A stretch of DNA of 64,000 nt. It comes from an uncultured Oscillospiraceae bacterium (GTDB taxonomy: Bacteria > Bacillota > Clostridia > Oscillospirales > Acutalibacteraceae). The translations under genes and the position numbers were made by a program. Below are positions 1-9,169 of the stretch, piece by piece. Under the pieces are notes generated by a model, which worked only from the letters and a program-made list of their open reading frames with translations, made no database searches and was not told the origin of the DNA. Each line of letters begins with the position of its first letter. Within the stretch, counting starts at the first letter, position 1. The stretch is taken from positions 62,001 to 126,000 of the forward strand of contig URFL01000001.1 of the NCBI GenBank assembly GCA_900547105.1. The letters run 5' to 3'.

Positions 1-1
1 G

Positions 2-1819
2 AGCGACAACCTGCGCGACTTCACCCGCACCGCCCAAATGATGAACTACGAGGGCATGAAAGCGCTGTACGAGGGCATGTGTCACATTGGCCGCGAGGGC
101 TTGCTGATGTGGATGAGCCAGTCGGCGTGGCCGTCGATGATCTGGCAGACCTATGACTATTATTACGACACCAACGGCGGCTACTTCGGACTGAAAAAAG
201 GTACCGCGCCGCTCAGCGCTTACTGGCCGAACAGCGGCAACGACGATGCCGGCAGCATTTTCCTGCGCAACTATACCAAAGAGGATCGCACCGGCTTGCG
301 GGTGGTGCTGGACATCTACGATCTGAACGGCGAGCGGGTGCACCATGCGGAAAAGACGATGGATGCCAAGCATGACACCAGTGTGGCAGCGCTGGATATC
401 CCCGCGCTGGAGGATACCAGCAGCCTGCGGTTCCTGAAAACCGCGGTGTACGACGGCAGCGAGCAGATAGCGGACAACTTCTATTGGATGAACGCCGACG
501 AATCGCAGGATTATCGCGAGCTGAATATGCTGCCGCGCATCCAGCTGACCAAAACCGTCAAACAGCTGGACAACATCGGCGACAACGCGCGGTATCAGGT
601 GATCATCACCAACCCGACCGACACTCCGGCGCTGACGGTGCGGCTGAAAACGCTGGACGCGACGACCGGTGAGCAGATGCTGCCGGTGTATTACGATGAC
701 AACTACATTTCGCTGATGCCGGGCGAATCGCAGACCATCACGCTGGAGATCGATAACCGCTTCAGCACCGGCACCCCGCAGTTCGAGCTGGAGGGTTGGA
801 ATGTGGTGCCGACCGATCTGCCGGAAGGGCAGCTGATCTCCGAGCCGAAGATGTTCCTGCAATCCACGGTGAACAATCTGTATAGCGATGCGGCTTTGAA
901 GAAGACGGCGGCGCCCGCCGATATCGGCACAAACGGCGCGTTTGTGCAGTCCTTCTCCAGCGGCAGCATGGCGAAGATCATCGGACTGCAGGAGAACGAC
1001 ATTATCACCAAATACAACGGCTACACCGTCACCGGATCGGTGGCACTGACCAGCCTGTATGCGCTGACCCCAGACAACGATCCGGTCACACTGAAGGTGT
1101 GGCGCGGTGACCGGTATATCCGTGTGGACTTTACCAAAAACACTGCCGAAAACCGGCTGTTCGCGGTGCCGAACCAGATCGAGGGCGAAGCGTTCTCGGA
1201 GGTGGACGGTGTGGAGATCCGCACCGAGGTATGCGGCGAGGGTGGACGCAATCTGTCCAACATCAGCAACGGCGATGTGGCGATTTATAAGAATGTTCTG
1301 TTCGCCGCCGCACCGCAAAAGGTGGTGTTCCGCGCTGCCACCGAGATCGAGGGGAACCCGGTGGTCACCATGCGGCTGGATAGCCGCACCGGCCCAGTAA
1401 TCGCCAGTGCGTCGATCACCAAAGGTCAGTGGCAGACCTACAACTCCTATGAAATCACGTTGACCGATGAGCAGAAAAAGCTGTTGACCGGTGTGCACGA
1501 TGTGTATCTCTCGTTCACCGGTTCGATGAACATCAACTGGTTCAGCTTTACCGCACCGGAAGCGACCGAAACCGTCTATACCGCCGCCGATCCGGAAGCG
1601 CCGGTCGGCACCCCGTTGCTGGGCAATCTGGATGGCGATCGCACCATCACGGCGGTGGATGCGCTGATGGCGCTGCAGGCGGCTGCCGGCAAGATCAAGC
1701 TGGATACGACACGCACCTTCGCGGCGGATGTGAACGGCGACAACGCCGTCACCGCAAGCGACGCGCTGCAGATTCTGCAAAACGCTACCAATAAGGTCAC
1801 TGATCTCCATACTTCCTGA
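2..1819 (+). CDS. GH2-type glycoside hydrolase, C-terminal part, with PDZ, CBM6-like and dockerin domains (5' partial)
   Basis: The frame is open from base 2, so the start lies outside the window. The first ~60 residues carry the WPSMIWQ...YYYDTNGGYFGLKK signature that ends the barrel of GH2 exo-beta-glucosaminidase/mannosidase-type enzymes; Ig-like sandwich domains follow. About residues 300-385 form a PDZ-like domain (GAFVQSFSSGSMAKIIGL, then DIITKYNGY). Next comes a CBM6-like module (IEGEAFSEVDGVEI) to about residue 515. The C-terminus is a type I dockerin with two Ca-binding repeats (NLDGDRTITAVDAL and DVNGDNAVTASDAL). It is therefore probably secreted and docked on a cohesin scaffold or the cell surface. 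The exact sugar is unknown because the catalytic core is missing. Confidence 0.8.
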   Translation, partial: SDNLRDFTRTAQMMNYEGMKALYEGMCHIGREGLLMWMSQSAWPSMIWQTYDYYYDTNGGYFGLKKGTAPLSAYWPNSGNDDAGSIFLRNYTKEDRTGLRVVLDIYDLNGERVHHAEKTMDAKHDTSVAALDIPALEDTSSLRFLKTAVYDGSEQIADNFYWMNADESQDYRELNMLPRIQLTKTVKQLDNIGDNARYQVIITNPTDTPALTVRLKTLDATTGEQMLPVYYDDNYISLMPGESQTITLEIDNRFSTGTPQFELEGWNVVPTDLPEGQLISEPKMFLQSTVNNLYSDAALKKTAAPADIGTNGAFVQSFSSGSMAKIIGLQENDIITKYNGYTVTGSVALTSLYALTPDNDPVTLKVWRGDRYIRVDFTKNTAENRLFAVPNQIEGEAFSEVDGVEIRTEVCGEGGRNLSNISNGDVAIYKNVLFAAAPQKVVFRAATEIEGNPVVTMRLDSRTGPVIASASITKGQWQTYNSYEITLTDEQKKLLTGVHDVYLSFTGSMNINWFSFTAPEATETVYTAADPEAPVGTPLLGNLDGDRTITAVDALMALQAAAGKIKLDTTRTFAADVNGDNAVTASDALQILQNATNKVTDLHTS

Positions 1820-1860
1820 CTCCCACTCCTGTGCATATTTCATCCAAAATCAGTGACAGG

Positions 1861-1897
1861 AAAAAGAGCGGCTCCACCTGGAGTCGCTCTTTTTTTG
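1861..1897 (+). terminator. Rho-independent terminator after the GH2/dockerin gene
   Basis: A GC-rich stem (AAAGAGCG...CGCTCTTT with inner CTCC/GGAG) is followed by seven T residues on the plus strand, 41 bp after the stop codon. Confidence 0.85.
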
Positions 1898-1907
1898 CGC
1901 AGTGAAA

Positions 1908-1941
1908 AAGCCGTATGCAAACTTGGTTTGCATACGGCTTT
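1908..1941 (-). terminator. Terminator of the phosphoglycerate mutase gene
   Basis: A perfect inverted repeat (GCCGTATGCAAAC / GTTTGCATACGGC) is followed on the minus strand by TTTTTC, just downstream of the minus-strand gene. It sits back to back with the plus-strand terminator. Confidence 0.8.
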
Positions 1942-1960
1942 GGGGAGTGCACAACAGTTA

Positions 1961-3169
1961 TTATTGCAGCGCGCGATCAATCAGCGTATAGCCCGGGTCG
2001 ATCAGCAGGCCGGTGGTTTCCGCCGCTGCTTCGGTAAAGCAGGCGATGCCGCTGTTCTGTTCGGCGTTGCTGCGATACAGCAAATACGGCACCGGTGTTG
2101 ATACATGGGTGCGAATATCCAGCGGGGTGGGGTGATCCGGCAGCACCATCACGGTGTAGTCGCCAAACTGCGGCAGCTGCTCCAGCAGCGGCCCCAAAAT
2201 CAGCCGATCAATGTCCTCGATCGCCTTGACTTTGTTTTGTACCTCACCGCGGTGTCCGCATTCGTCCGGCGCCTCCACATGGATGTACACATAATCCTGA
2301 CCGTTTTTCAGCTCTTGCAGCGCTGCCTGCATTTTGCCGGTGTAGTTGGTGTCGATGTACCCGGTCGCACCCTCCACCTGGCACACATTCATGCCCGCCA
2401 GCCGACCGATGCCGCGCAGCAGATCCACTGCCGATACCACCGAGCCATGCAACCCAAAGCGGTCGTGGAAGTTTTGCAGCTGCGGGCGGTTGCCCTGCCC
2501 CCACAGCCAGATCGCGTTGGCGGGATTCAGCCCTTTGGCGACCCGCTCGCGGTTGATGGGATGATCCTTGAGGATATCCACGCTGCGCTTCATCAGATCG
2601 AGGATCGGCGCCGCGTCGGGATGAGAGGGGAGATATTCCGCAATTTTTTTACCGGTGATATCGTGCGGCGGGGTGATTTTGCCGAGCGCCGTTTTGCCGC
2701 CGTGCCACACCATGCAGTGCCGATAGGCGGTGCCGGTGTAAAAATCAAACTCGCCGCCACCCAGCTTCTCCTGCAGCAGCTTCACCAGCGGGTCCGCATC
2801 CGCGGTGTGAATATCGCCCGCGCAGTAATCCAAAATGGTTTTATCGGTATAATTTTCTTCGTCCGACAGGGTGACCAGATTGCAGCGGAACGCCACATCG
2901 TCATCCGCCAGCTCCACACCGATGTTGGCAGCTTCCAACGGGGAACGCCCGGTGTAACATTCGCGGGTGTCATATCCCATCACCGCGAGGTTCGCCACAT
3001 CGCTGCCGGGAGCCAGTCCGTCCGGCACGGTGCGCACCCGCCCGACCTCCGCTTTGGCAGCCAGCGCGTCCATATGCGGCTTGTGCGCCGCTTCCATCGG
3101 GGTGTGACCGTCCAGCGCCGGGTTGGGGGTGTCGGCCATACCGTCACAAAGCAATACGACATATTTCAT
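1961..3169 (-). CDS. apgM: Cofactor-independent phosphoglycerate mutase, archaeal-type (ApgM family)
   Basis: This 402-residue protein begins MKYVVLLCDGMADTPNP, the metal-binding start of the alkaline-phosphatase-fold ApgM family, with the active-site serine in PGSDVANLAVMGYD and a C-terminal DHPTP metal motif. ApgM interconverts 3- and 2-phosphoglycerate in glycolysis and gluconeogenesis; length matches the usual ~400 residues. An AGGA-type ribosome site precedes the ATG. It is monocistronic and convergent with the GH2 gene. Some clostridial members are annotated as homoserine kinase-like, and the sequence alone does not separate these fully. Confidence 0.88.
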   Translation of the reverse strand: MKYVVLLCDGMADTPNPALDGHTPMEAAHKPHMDALAAKAEVGRVRTVPDGLAPGSDVANLAVMGYDTRECYTGRSPLEAANIGVELADDDVAFRCNLVTLSDEENYTDKTILDYCAGDIHTADADPLVKLLQEKLGGGEFDFYTGTAYRHCMVWHGGKTALGKITPPHDITGKKIAEYLPSHPDAAPILDLMKRSVDILKDHPINRERVAKGLNPANAIWLWGQGNRPQLQNFHDRFGLHGSVVSAVDLLRGIGRLAGMNVCQVEGATGYIDTNYTGKMQAALQELKNGQDYVYIHVEAPDECGHRGEVQNKVKAIEDIDRLILGPLLEQLPQFGDYTVMVLPDHPTPLDIRTHVSTPVPYLLYRSNAEQNSGIACFTEAAAETTGLLIDPGYTLIDRALQ

Positions 3170-3303
3170 GGTTCATCGTCCTTTCTGGCAAATCCGGTTT
3201 TCAGTATAGCAGATTTTGCCACCGAGAAAAAGCGTTTTTGCAAATTTTTTCGCAGCAAATTGCAAAAACCTTCATTCTACCTGCTTATAAGGGGGTGGGC
3301 TTG

Positions 3304-3332
3304 TTGACAACCGCCATATGCCTTTATATAAT
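3304..3332 (+). promoter_or_regulatory. Consensus sigma-A promoter for the ABC transporter operon
   Basis: TTGACA at 3304-3309 and TATAAT at 3327-3332 with a 17-bp spacer, 52 bp before the ATG of the ATPase gene. Confidence 0.85.
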
Positions 3333-3383
3333 GGATTTATCCGGGCAATGGGGGTTGCCACATAGAAAAAAGGGGAGCGGACT

Positions 3384-4097
3384 ATGTTACAAATTCAGCA
3401 TTTGACCAAAACCTACGGTGACAAAAAAGCGGTGGACGATTTGAATCTGCACATTGCCCCGGGCGAGATTTACGGCTTTATCGGACACAACGGCGCGGGC
3501 AAAACCACCACGCTGAAAGCGGTGGTGGGTATTCTGCAGTTTGATGAGGGCGAGATTTTTATCGATGGCGTTTCGGTGCGGGAACAACCGCTCGTGTGCA
3601 AGAAAAAGATCGCTTACATTCCCGACAATCCGGATTTATACGAGTTTATGACCGGTATCCAATACCTTAACTTTGTGGCGGATATTTTCGGCGTGAGTGC
3701 TGATGACCGTCAGGAGCGCATCCGGCACTACGGCGATTTGTTCAAGCTGACCGCCGATCTGGCTCAGCCTATTGCCGCCTATTCCCACGGTATGAAGCAA
3801 AAGCTGGCGATCATCGCCGCGTGGCTGCACCAGCCGCAGCTGATCATTATGGATGAACCGTTTGTCGGACTGGACCCGACTGCGTCCCACCTGCTGAAAG
3901 GCATGATGCGCGAGGTGTGCGACCAGGGCGGTGCCATCTTCTTCTCCACCCATGTGCTGGAGGTAGCGGAAAAGCTGTGCGATAAGGTCGCTATTATCAA
4001 ACAAGGTCAGCTGATCCGCGCCGGCACCATGGATGAGGTCAAGGGGGACGATTCGCTGGAGGATGTGTTCCTGGAGCTGGAGGGAGAATCATGCTGA
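3384..4097 (+). CDS. ABC transporter ATP-binding protein
   Basis: This 237-residue ATPase has Walker A GHNGAGKTT (about residue 34), a signature variant YSHGMKQK in place of LSGGQ, Walker B LIIMDEPFVGLDP and the switch histidine in FSTHV. It is the cytoplasmic engine of an ABC-2-type exporter. AGGGGAG lies 7 bp before the ATG. Its stop overlaps the start of the permease gene by 7 bp, so the two are co-translated and likely form one complex. The substrate is unknown; subgroups with this signature usually export peptides, lantibiotics or unknown compounds. Confidence 0.9.
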   Translation: MLQIQHLTKTYGDKKAVDDLNLHIAPGEIYGFIGHNGAGKTTTLKAVVGILQFDEGEIFIDGVSVREQPLVCKKKIAYIPDNPDLYEFMTGIQYLNFVADIFGVSADDRQERIRHYGDLFKLTADLAQPIAAYSHGMKQKLAIIAAWLHQPQLIIMDEPFVGLDPTASHLLKGMMREVCDQGGAIFFSTHVLEVAEKLCDKVAIIKQGQLIRAGTMDEVKGDDSLEDVFLELEGESC

Positions 4098-5686
4098 AAA
4101 CCTTGCTGCGCAAGCAGATGATGGAGATTTTTCGCCAGTATTTCTTCGATGCCAAAACCAACAAAAAGCGCCCCACCGGCACGGTGGTGGCGTATATGGT
4201 GTTGTTCGTGCTGCTGATGGTTGTGGTGCTGGGCGGTATGTTTGCGCTGTTGTCGGTGGCGCTTTGCGGCGCGCTGGTGACCGTCCACATGGATTGGCTG
4301 TATTTTGTGATCATGAGCCTGCTCGCGGTGTTTCTCGGCGCGTTCGGCAGCGTGTTCAACACGTATAGCGGGTTGTACCAGGCCAAGGATAACGACTTGC
4401 TGCTGTCCATGCCGATTCCGGTGCATACCATTATGATCGCGCGGCTGCTGAGTGTGTATCTGATGGGGCTGATGTATTCCGGTGTGGTGATTGTGCCGGC
4501 GGTGATCGTTTATTGGATCACGGCGCCGCTGACGGTGGGAGCGGTGCTCGGCTGCTTGTGGCTGGTGGTGCTGCTGTCGTTGTTTGTGATGACACTGTCC
4601 TGCGCACTCGGCTGGGTGGTCGCCAAAATCAGCCGCAAGCTGAAACGCAAGAGCTTTGTCACCGTGTTGGTATCACTGGTGTTTTTCGGGCTGTACTATA
4701 TGGTGTATTTCCAAGCCCAAACGCTGATCGAACAGCTGCTGGCGAACGCTGCGGTCTACGCCAAAGCCATCAAAGGATCGGCGTATCCGTTGTATTTGCT
4801 GGGGCGTGTCGGCACCGGCGACGGATTGGCGACGTTGATCGTGTCGGCGGTGGTGTTGGCGCTGTTTGCCGGTATGTGGGCACTGCTGGCGCACAGCTTT
4901 TTGAAGGTCATCACCGCCTCGTCCAAAGAGAAAAAGGCGGTGTATCGTCAGCGGGCGACCAAGGCCAAAAGCGTGTCGGGTGCGCTGCTGCATAAAGAGC
5001 TGCGCCGCTTTGTGTCCAGCCCGCTCTATATGCTCAACTGTGGACTGGGAACGCTGCTGCTGCCGGTCGCCGGTGTGGTGCTGCTGTTCCAGCGGGAACT
5101 GCTGACCACCATGGTAAACGAGCTGCTGGGCGGCAGCGGCGGCATGGTTGCGGTGATGTGTGCCCTGATCTGTGCTCTGGTGTCCATGAACGATCTGGCG
5201 GCTCCGTCGGTGTCGCTGGAAAGCCACACCCTGTGGATGATGCAATCCATGCCGATCACCCCGTGGCAGGTGCTGCGCGCCAAGCTGTCGCTGCAATGGC
5301 TGCTGACCGTGATTCCCGCGGCTTTTTGTGGCGTATGCGCCGCCGTGGTGGTTCCCGCCGCCCCGGCGCAGCGGGTGATGATCGTGCTGGTGCCGGTGTT
5401 GTATGCGGTGTTGTCGGCATTGTTCGGGATGGTCCTTGGACTGAAACATCCCAACCTGACCTGGACCAACGAGCTGGCGCCCATCAAGCAAGGCATGCCG
5501 GTGATGCTGGCGCTGCTCGGCGGCTGGCTGTACGCGGTGCTGGTGGGCGTAGGCGGCGTTTTGCTGGGCAAGGTGATGCCGCCCGCGTTGGCACTGGGTT
5601 TGTTCGCCGTCGCCACACTGGTGCTGTCGGTGGTGCTGTATCGCTGGCTCAAGACAAAGGGCAGCGCCCTTTTTGCGGCGCTGTAA
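4091..5686 (+). CDS. ABC transporter permease, multispanning
   Basis: This 531-residue protein is almost entirely hydrophobic segments (about 10-12 predicted helices by eye), broken by a basic cytoplasmic loop near residues 275-300 (KEKKAVYRQRATKAKS). It overlaps the upstream ATPase gene and ends before a strong terminator, so it is the membrane partner of that ATPase. Size fits the large ABC-2 exporter permeases of Clostridia. I cannot name the substrate. Confidence 0.85.
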   Translation: MLKTLLRKQMMEIFRQYFFDAKTNKKRPTGTVVAYMVLFVLLMVVVLGGMFALLSVALCGALVTVHMDWLYFVIMSLLAVFLGAFGSVFNTYSGLYQAKDNDLLLSMPIPVHTIMIARLLSVYLMGLMYSGVVIVPAVIVYWITAPLTVGAVLGCLWLVVLLSLFVMTLSCALGWVVAKISRKLKRKSFVTVLVSLVFFGLYYMVYFQAQTLIEQLLANAAVYAKAIKGSAYPLYLLGRVGTGDGLATLIVSAVVLALFAGMWALLAHSFLKVITASSKEKKAVYRQRATKAKSVSGALLHKELRRFVSSPLYMLNCGLGTLLLPVAGVVLLFQRELLTTMVNELLGGSGGMVAVMCALICALVSMNDLAAPSVSLESHTLWMMQSMPITPWQVLRAKLSLQWLLTVIPAAFCGVCAAVVVPAAPAQRVMIVLVPVLYAVLSALFGMVLGLKHPNLTWTNELAPIKQGMPVMLALLGGWLYAVLVGVGGVLLGKVMPPALALGLFAVATLVLSVVLYRWLKTKGSALFAAL

Positions 5687-5702
5687 TATGGTGCTCTCTT
5701 CC

Positions 5703-5737
5703 AAAACGGTCAAGGTGGTTTCGCCTTGACCGTTTTT
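5703..5737 (+). terminator. Rho-independent terminator of the ABC operon
   Basis: Stem CGGTCAAGG / CCTTGACCG followed by TTTTT, 17 bp after the permease stop. Confidence 0.85.
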
Positions 5738-5790
5738 CGCACCCGATGGGGCGTTTTGCGTCCATCGGCGAAATGGCACGCAGATAGCAA

Positions 5791-5819
5791 TTGCTTTTTT
5801 ACCCGGTTCACGGTATAAT
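5791..5819 (+). promoter_or_regulatory. Promoter of the pcrA-led operon
   Basis: TTGCTT at 5791-5796 and TATAAT at 5814-5819 with a 17-bp spacer, 57 bp upstream of the helicase start. Confidence 0.75.
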
Positions 5820-5876
5820 GATCTATACGCATCGGCGCCCACCCGCGCCGCAAATTTCCACAGGAAGGATCGTTCC

Positions 5877-8387
5877 ATGAGTACTCCTACGCTTTCTGAA
5901 TTTCAACAGGTGCGCCGCGCCATTTTACAGCGGCAATTTTCCCGTATGAACGACCGGCAGCAGCAAGCGGTGTTCCACACCGATGGCGCGTTGCTGCTGC
6001 TCGCCGGCGCCGGTTCCGGCAAAACAACGGTGCTGGTCAACCGCGTGGCGCAGATCATCCGCTACGGTCGCGCTTACCATGCCGAAACCATGCCGGACGA
6101 GCTGTCGGACGAGGATTGGCAGCTGCTTTTGCGCTGCGCCCGCGGCGAAGTGCCGGTGGATGACCATATCGCGGAGCTGTGCGCGGTGGACGCTTGTCCC
6201 GCGTGGCGGATCCTCGCGATCACCTTCACCAACAAAGCGGCGGGCGAGCTGAAAGAGCGGCTTACCAAGATGCTGGGCGAAGACGGCGGCGAAGTGATGG
6301 CGAGCACCTTCCACTCTTTTTGCGCACGCATCCTGCGCCGCGAGGGGGAACAGCTCGGCTATACCTCGCATTTCACGATCTACGATACCGACGACAGCCG
6401 CCGGTTGATGAAAGAGTGCATGAAAGCGCTGAACATTGAGGAAAAGGTGCTGGGGCACAAAGCCATCCTCAACGAGCTGGGACGCGCAAAGGATAGCTTG
6501 CTGTCGCCCGCCGAATTTGAGGCGCAGGCGGGCAGCGATTTCCGCAAAAAGAAGATCGCCGCCTGCTACAAGATGTACCAGGATCGACTGGCACAGGCGG
6601 ATGCGATGGATTTTGACGATCTGCTGTACCAAACCGTGCGGCTGTTCCAGCAGTTCCCCGAAATCCTGCAGCGGTACCAAAAACGCTATCGCTACATTAT
6701 GGTGGACGAATACCAGGACACCAACCACGCGCAATACCAGCTGATCAGCCTGCTTGCGGCGGGTCACGGCAACCTGTGCGTGGTGGGCGATGACGACCAG
6801 AGTATCTATAAATTCCGCGGCGCGACCATCGAGAATATCTTGAATTTTGAAAACGAGTTCACCGATTGCGCGGTGATCCGGTTGGAGCAAAACTATCGCT
6901 CCACCAGCCACATTCTGGATGCCGCCAACGCGGTGATCGCCAAAAACCAGAACCGCAAGGGCAAAACCCTGTGGACGCAAAACGGTGCGGGCGAACCCAT
7001 CGCGTGGTACACGCTGGACAACGAGGATGAGGAGGGCCGGCTGATCGCGGACACGATTTTGGAGGGTGTGAGCCAAGGCCGCTCTTACAGCGATTTCGCG
7101 GTGCTTTACCGCGCCAACGCCCAATCCAACGCCGTGGAGCGCGCGCTGGTCAAAAGCGGCGTGCCCTATCGCATCATCGGCGGACATCGCTTTTTCGATA
7201 CCCGCGAGGTGCGGGATGCGATGGCGTATCTGCGGGTTATCAATAATCCGGAGGACAGCGTCAGTCTGCGGCGCATCATCAACGAACCCAAACGCGGCAT
7301 TGGCGATACCACGATGGACAACGCTGCCGCTATTGCGGACGGACTCGGCGTGTCGCTGTACGAGGTGCTGCTGCACGCCGCCGATTATCCCACCATCAGC
7401 CGCGCGGCGGGCAAGATTCAGCAGTTCACCGCCATGATGGAGGAGCTGCGCGCCCAAAATGCCGAGGAGGATTGCCAGGTCAGCGAGTTATATGCGCATA
7501 TGCTGGAATTGACCGGCTACCGCGCCATGTGGGAGCAGGCGGGCGAAACCGAAGCCGGTCGGGTGGATAACCTGAACGAGCTGGCATCCTCGCTGAAGGA
7601 TTACGAACGCAACAGCGACGAAGAATTTCCCCGCCTGTACGGCTTTTTGGAGGAAGCGGCGCTGATGACCGATGTGGATAACTACGATGCCGGCGCCGAC
7701 ACGGTGATTATGATGACCATCCATGCCGCCAAGGGGCTGGAATTTCCGGTGGTGTTTCTGCCGGGGATGGAGGATGGCATTTTCCCCGGTATGCCCAGCC
7801 TGTTTGACCCGGACGAGATGGAGGAAGAACGGCGGCTGTGCTATGTCGCGATCACCCGCGCCAAGCAGCAGCTGATCGTCAGCAACGCCAAAAGTCGTAT
7901 GCTGTATGGTTCCACCAACCGCAATCGCCCCAGCCGCTTTTTGGAGGACATTCCGCCGGAGCTGATCGAACATACCGATAAATCCACGTCCTATTCCTCT
8001 TTTTCCGAGGGACGGGGCAGCTCGTGGTCGGCATCCGCCGGTATGGGCGGCTTTGGCGGTCGCTCTTCCGGCGGCAGCTTTGCCGGTCGCCCCGCAGCGG
8101 GCGGAACCAGCGGGAGTCGCCCGGCAGCGAGCGGATCGTTTGCCGCTGCATCGCGGTCGTCGATGGCGGGACGCCGCGCCACCGTGGGGGCGGCAGCATC
8201 GAAGCCATCCGGTGAAGCGCAGCACTGGGCACCCGGCGAGCGGGTGTCGCATAAGGTGTTTGGCGAGGGCGTGATTGAAAAAGTGTCCCCGATGGGCAAC
8301 GACAGCTTGCTGCAAATTGCGTTTGACAAAGCGGGGGTCAAAAAAATCATGGCCAACTTTGCCAAGCTCAAGCGCCTGTCGGAATAA
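5877..8387 (+). CDS. pcrA: UvrD/PcrA-type superfamily 1A DNA helicase
   Basis: This 836-residue protein has the full SF1A set: QxxA-type start DRQQQAVFHTDGALLLLAGAGSGKT split over Q motif and Walker A, TFTNKAA (Ia), VDEYQDTN (II), GDDDQSIYKFRGA (III), LEQNYRS (IV), TIHAAKGLEFPVVFL (V) and VAITRAK (VI). It unwinds DNA 3'-5' in repair and in removal of stalled polymerases. An insertion of about 45 residues separates motifs I and Ia (around residues 65-110). A Gly/Ser/Ala-rich linker leads to a C-terminal Tudor-like module (GERVSHKVFGEGVIEKV), the RNA-polymerase-contacting end of PcrA. It heads a tight operon running to about 12.2 kb. Confidence 0.95.
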   Translation: MSTPTLSEFQQVRRAILQRQFSRMNDRQQQAVFHTDGALLLLAGAGSGKTTVLVNRVAQIIRYGRAYHAETMPDELSDEDWQLLLRCARGEVPVDDHIAELCAVDACPAWRILAITFTNKAAGELKERLTKMLGEDGGEVMASTFHSFCARILRREGEQLGYTSHFTIYDTDDSRRLMKECMKALNIEEKVLGHKAILNELGRAKDSLLSPAEFEAQAGSDFRKKKIAACYKMYQDRLAQADAMDFDDLLYQTVRLFQQFPEILQRYQKRYRYIMVDEYQDTNHAQYQLISLLAAGHGNLCVVGDDDQSIYKFRGATIENILNFENEFTDCAVIRLEQNYRSTSHILDAANAVIAKNQNRKGKTLWTQNGAGEPIAWYTLDNEDEEGRLIADTILEGVSQGRSYSDFAVLYRANAQSNAVERALVKSGVPYRIIGGHRFFDTREVRDAMAYLRVINNPEDSVSLRRIINEPKRGIGDTTMDNAAAIADGLGVSLYEVLLHAADYPTISRAAGKIQQFTAMMEELRAQNAEEDCQVSELYAHMLELTGYRAMWEQAGETEAGRVDNLNELASSLKDYERNSDEEFPRLYGFLEEAALMTDVDNYDAGADTVIMMTIHAAKGLEFPVVFLPGMEDGIFPGMPSLFDPDEMEEERRLCYVAITRAKQQLIVSNAKSRMLYGSTNRNRPSRFLEDIPPELIEHTDKSTSYSSFSEGRGSSWSASAGMGGFGGRSSGGSFAGRPAAGGTSGSRPAASGSFAAASRSSMAGRRATVGAAASKPSGEAQHWAPGERVSHKVFGEGVIEKVSPMGNDSLLQIAFDKAGVKKIMANFAKLKRLSE

Positions 8388-8400
8388 GAGAAGCGGCTTT

Positions 8401-8703
8401 ATGGCTTACTATGTGTATATTTTGACCAATGCCAGCCACCGGGTGTTGTACACCGGCGTGACCACCGATATGAAACGGCGCTTGGCGGAGCATAAGCACC
8501 CGAACGCCGACGGCTTTACCCGCCGCTACGGCGTGTATAAGCTGGTGTATTGCTCCCGCGTGGAGGATAAACAAACGGCGCTTTTGGCGGAGCAGCGCAT
8601 CAAGGGCAGCTCGCCCGCACAAAAGCGCGCTTTGATCGAAAGCGAAAATCCCCAGTGGGAGGATCTGTCCGCCCGGTGGACAGGGGAGCCAAATGTGGAT
8701 TAA
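8401..8703 (+). CDS. GIY-YIG nuclease superfamily protein (UPF0213-like)
   Basis: This 100-residue protein starts MAYYVYILTNASHRVLYTGVT, the YVYIL...LYTG form of the GIY-YIG fold, with the catalytic Arg in TTDMKRRLAEHK and a downstream Glu (LLAEQRIKG). The start is placed at the ATG where homology begins, 13 bp after the helicase stop; longer frames read through the helicase in another frame. Small stand-alone members of this family are probable structure-specific nucleases, but their function is not firmly known. Confidence 0.88.
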   Translation: MAYYVYILTNASHRVLYTGVTTDMKRRLAEHKHPNADGFTRRYGVYKLVYCSRVEDKQTALLAEQRIKGSSPAQKRALIESENPQWEDLSARWTGEPNVD

Positions 8704-8715
8704 AGGAGAATGTGT

Positions 8716-9168
8716 ATGAAAGCGGTGTTTCAGCGGGTGTTGTCGGCGGGAGTGACCGTGGACGGCCAAACCGTGGGCGAGATCGGTGCGGGTGCGCTGA
8801 TTTTGCTGGGGGTGGAGCAGGACGACACCCCCGACAAAGCCGCCTTGATGGCGCAAAAGATTGCCAACCTGCGTGTGTTCACCGATGCCTCCGGCAAATT
8901 CAACGATTCGCTGTTGGATATCGGCGGGGGCGCGCTGGTGGTGTCCAACTTTACTCTGTGCGCCAACTGCCGCCATGGGCGTCGACCGGAATTTTTGTCC
9001 GCGGCTCGTCCCGCCGTGGCAGAGCCGCTGTATGAGCAGTTTGCTCAGTGCTTGCGCGATGCGGGCGTGTCACAGGTGGCAACCGGTCGGTTTGGCGCGG
9101 ATATGCGGGTCACGATGGAAGGCGACGGACCGGTGACGATACTTTTGGATACAAAGGACTGGTGCTGA
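8716..9168 (+). CDS. dtd: D-aminoacyl-tRNA deacylase
   Basis: This 150-residue protein, starting MKAVFQRVLSAGVTVDGQ, is a full-length Dtd. The active-site SNFTLCANCRHGRRPEF (SQFTL-type) and the cross-subunit NSPV...-type motif as DGPVTILLDT are present. It hydrolyses D-amino acids from tRNA. Of two in-frame ATGs 6 bp apart, the second is chosen because AAAGGAG lies 7 bp before it and only 1 bp before the first. Confidence 0.93.
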   Translation: MKAVFQRVLSAGVTVDGQTVGEIGAGALILLGVEQDDTPDKAALMAQKIANLRVFTDASGKFNDSLLDIGGGALVVSNFTLCANCRHGRRPEFLSAARPAVAEPLYEQFAQCLRDAGVSQVATGRFGADMRVTMEGDGPVTILLDTKDWC

Positions 9169-9169
9169 T

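Noticed and set aside
2105..3307. A 400-codon plus-strand frame opposite phosphoglycerate mutase
   Set aside because: Antisense shadow; the minus-strand frame has complete ApgM motifs and its own terminator.
5925..7457. A 510-codon minus-strand frame inside the helicase gene
   Set aside because: Antisense shadow; no start signal and no family features.
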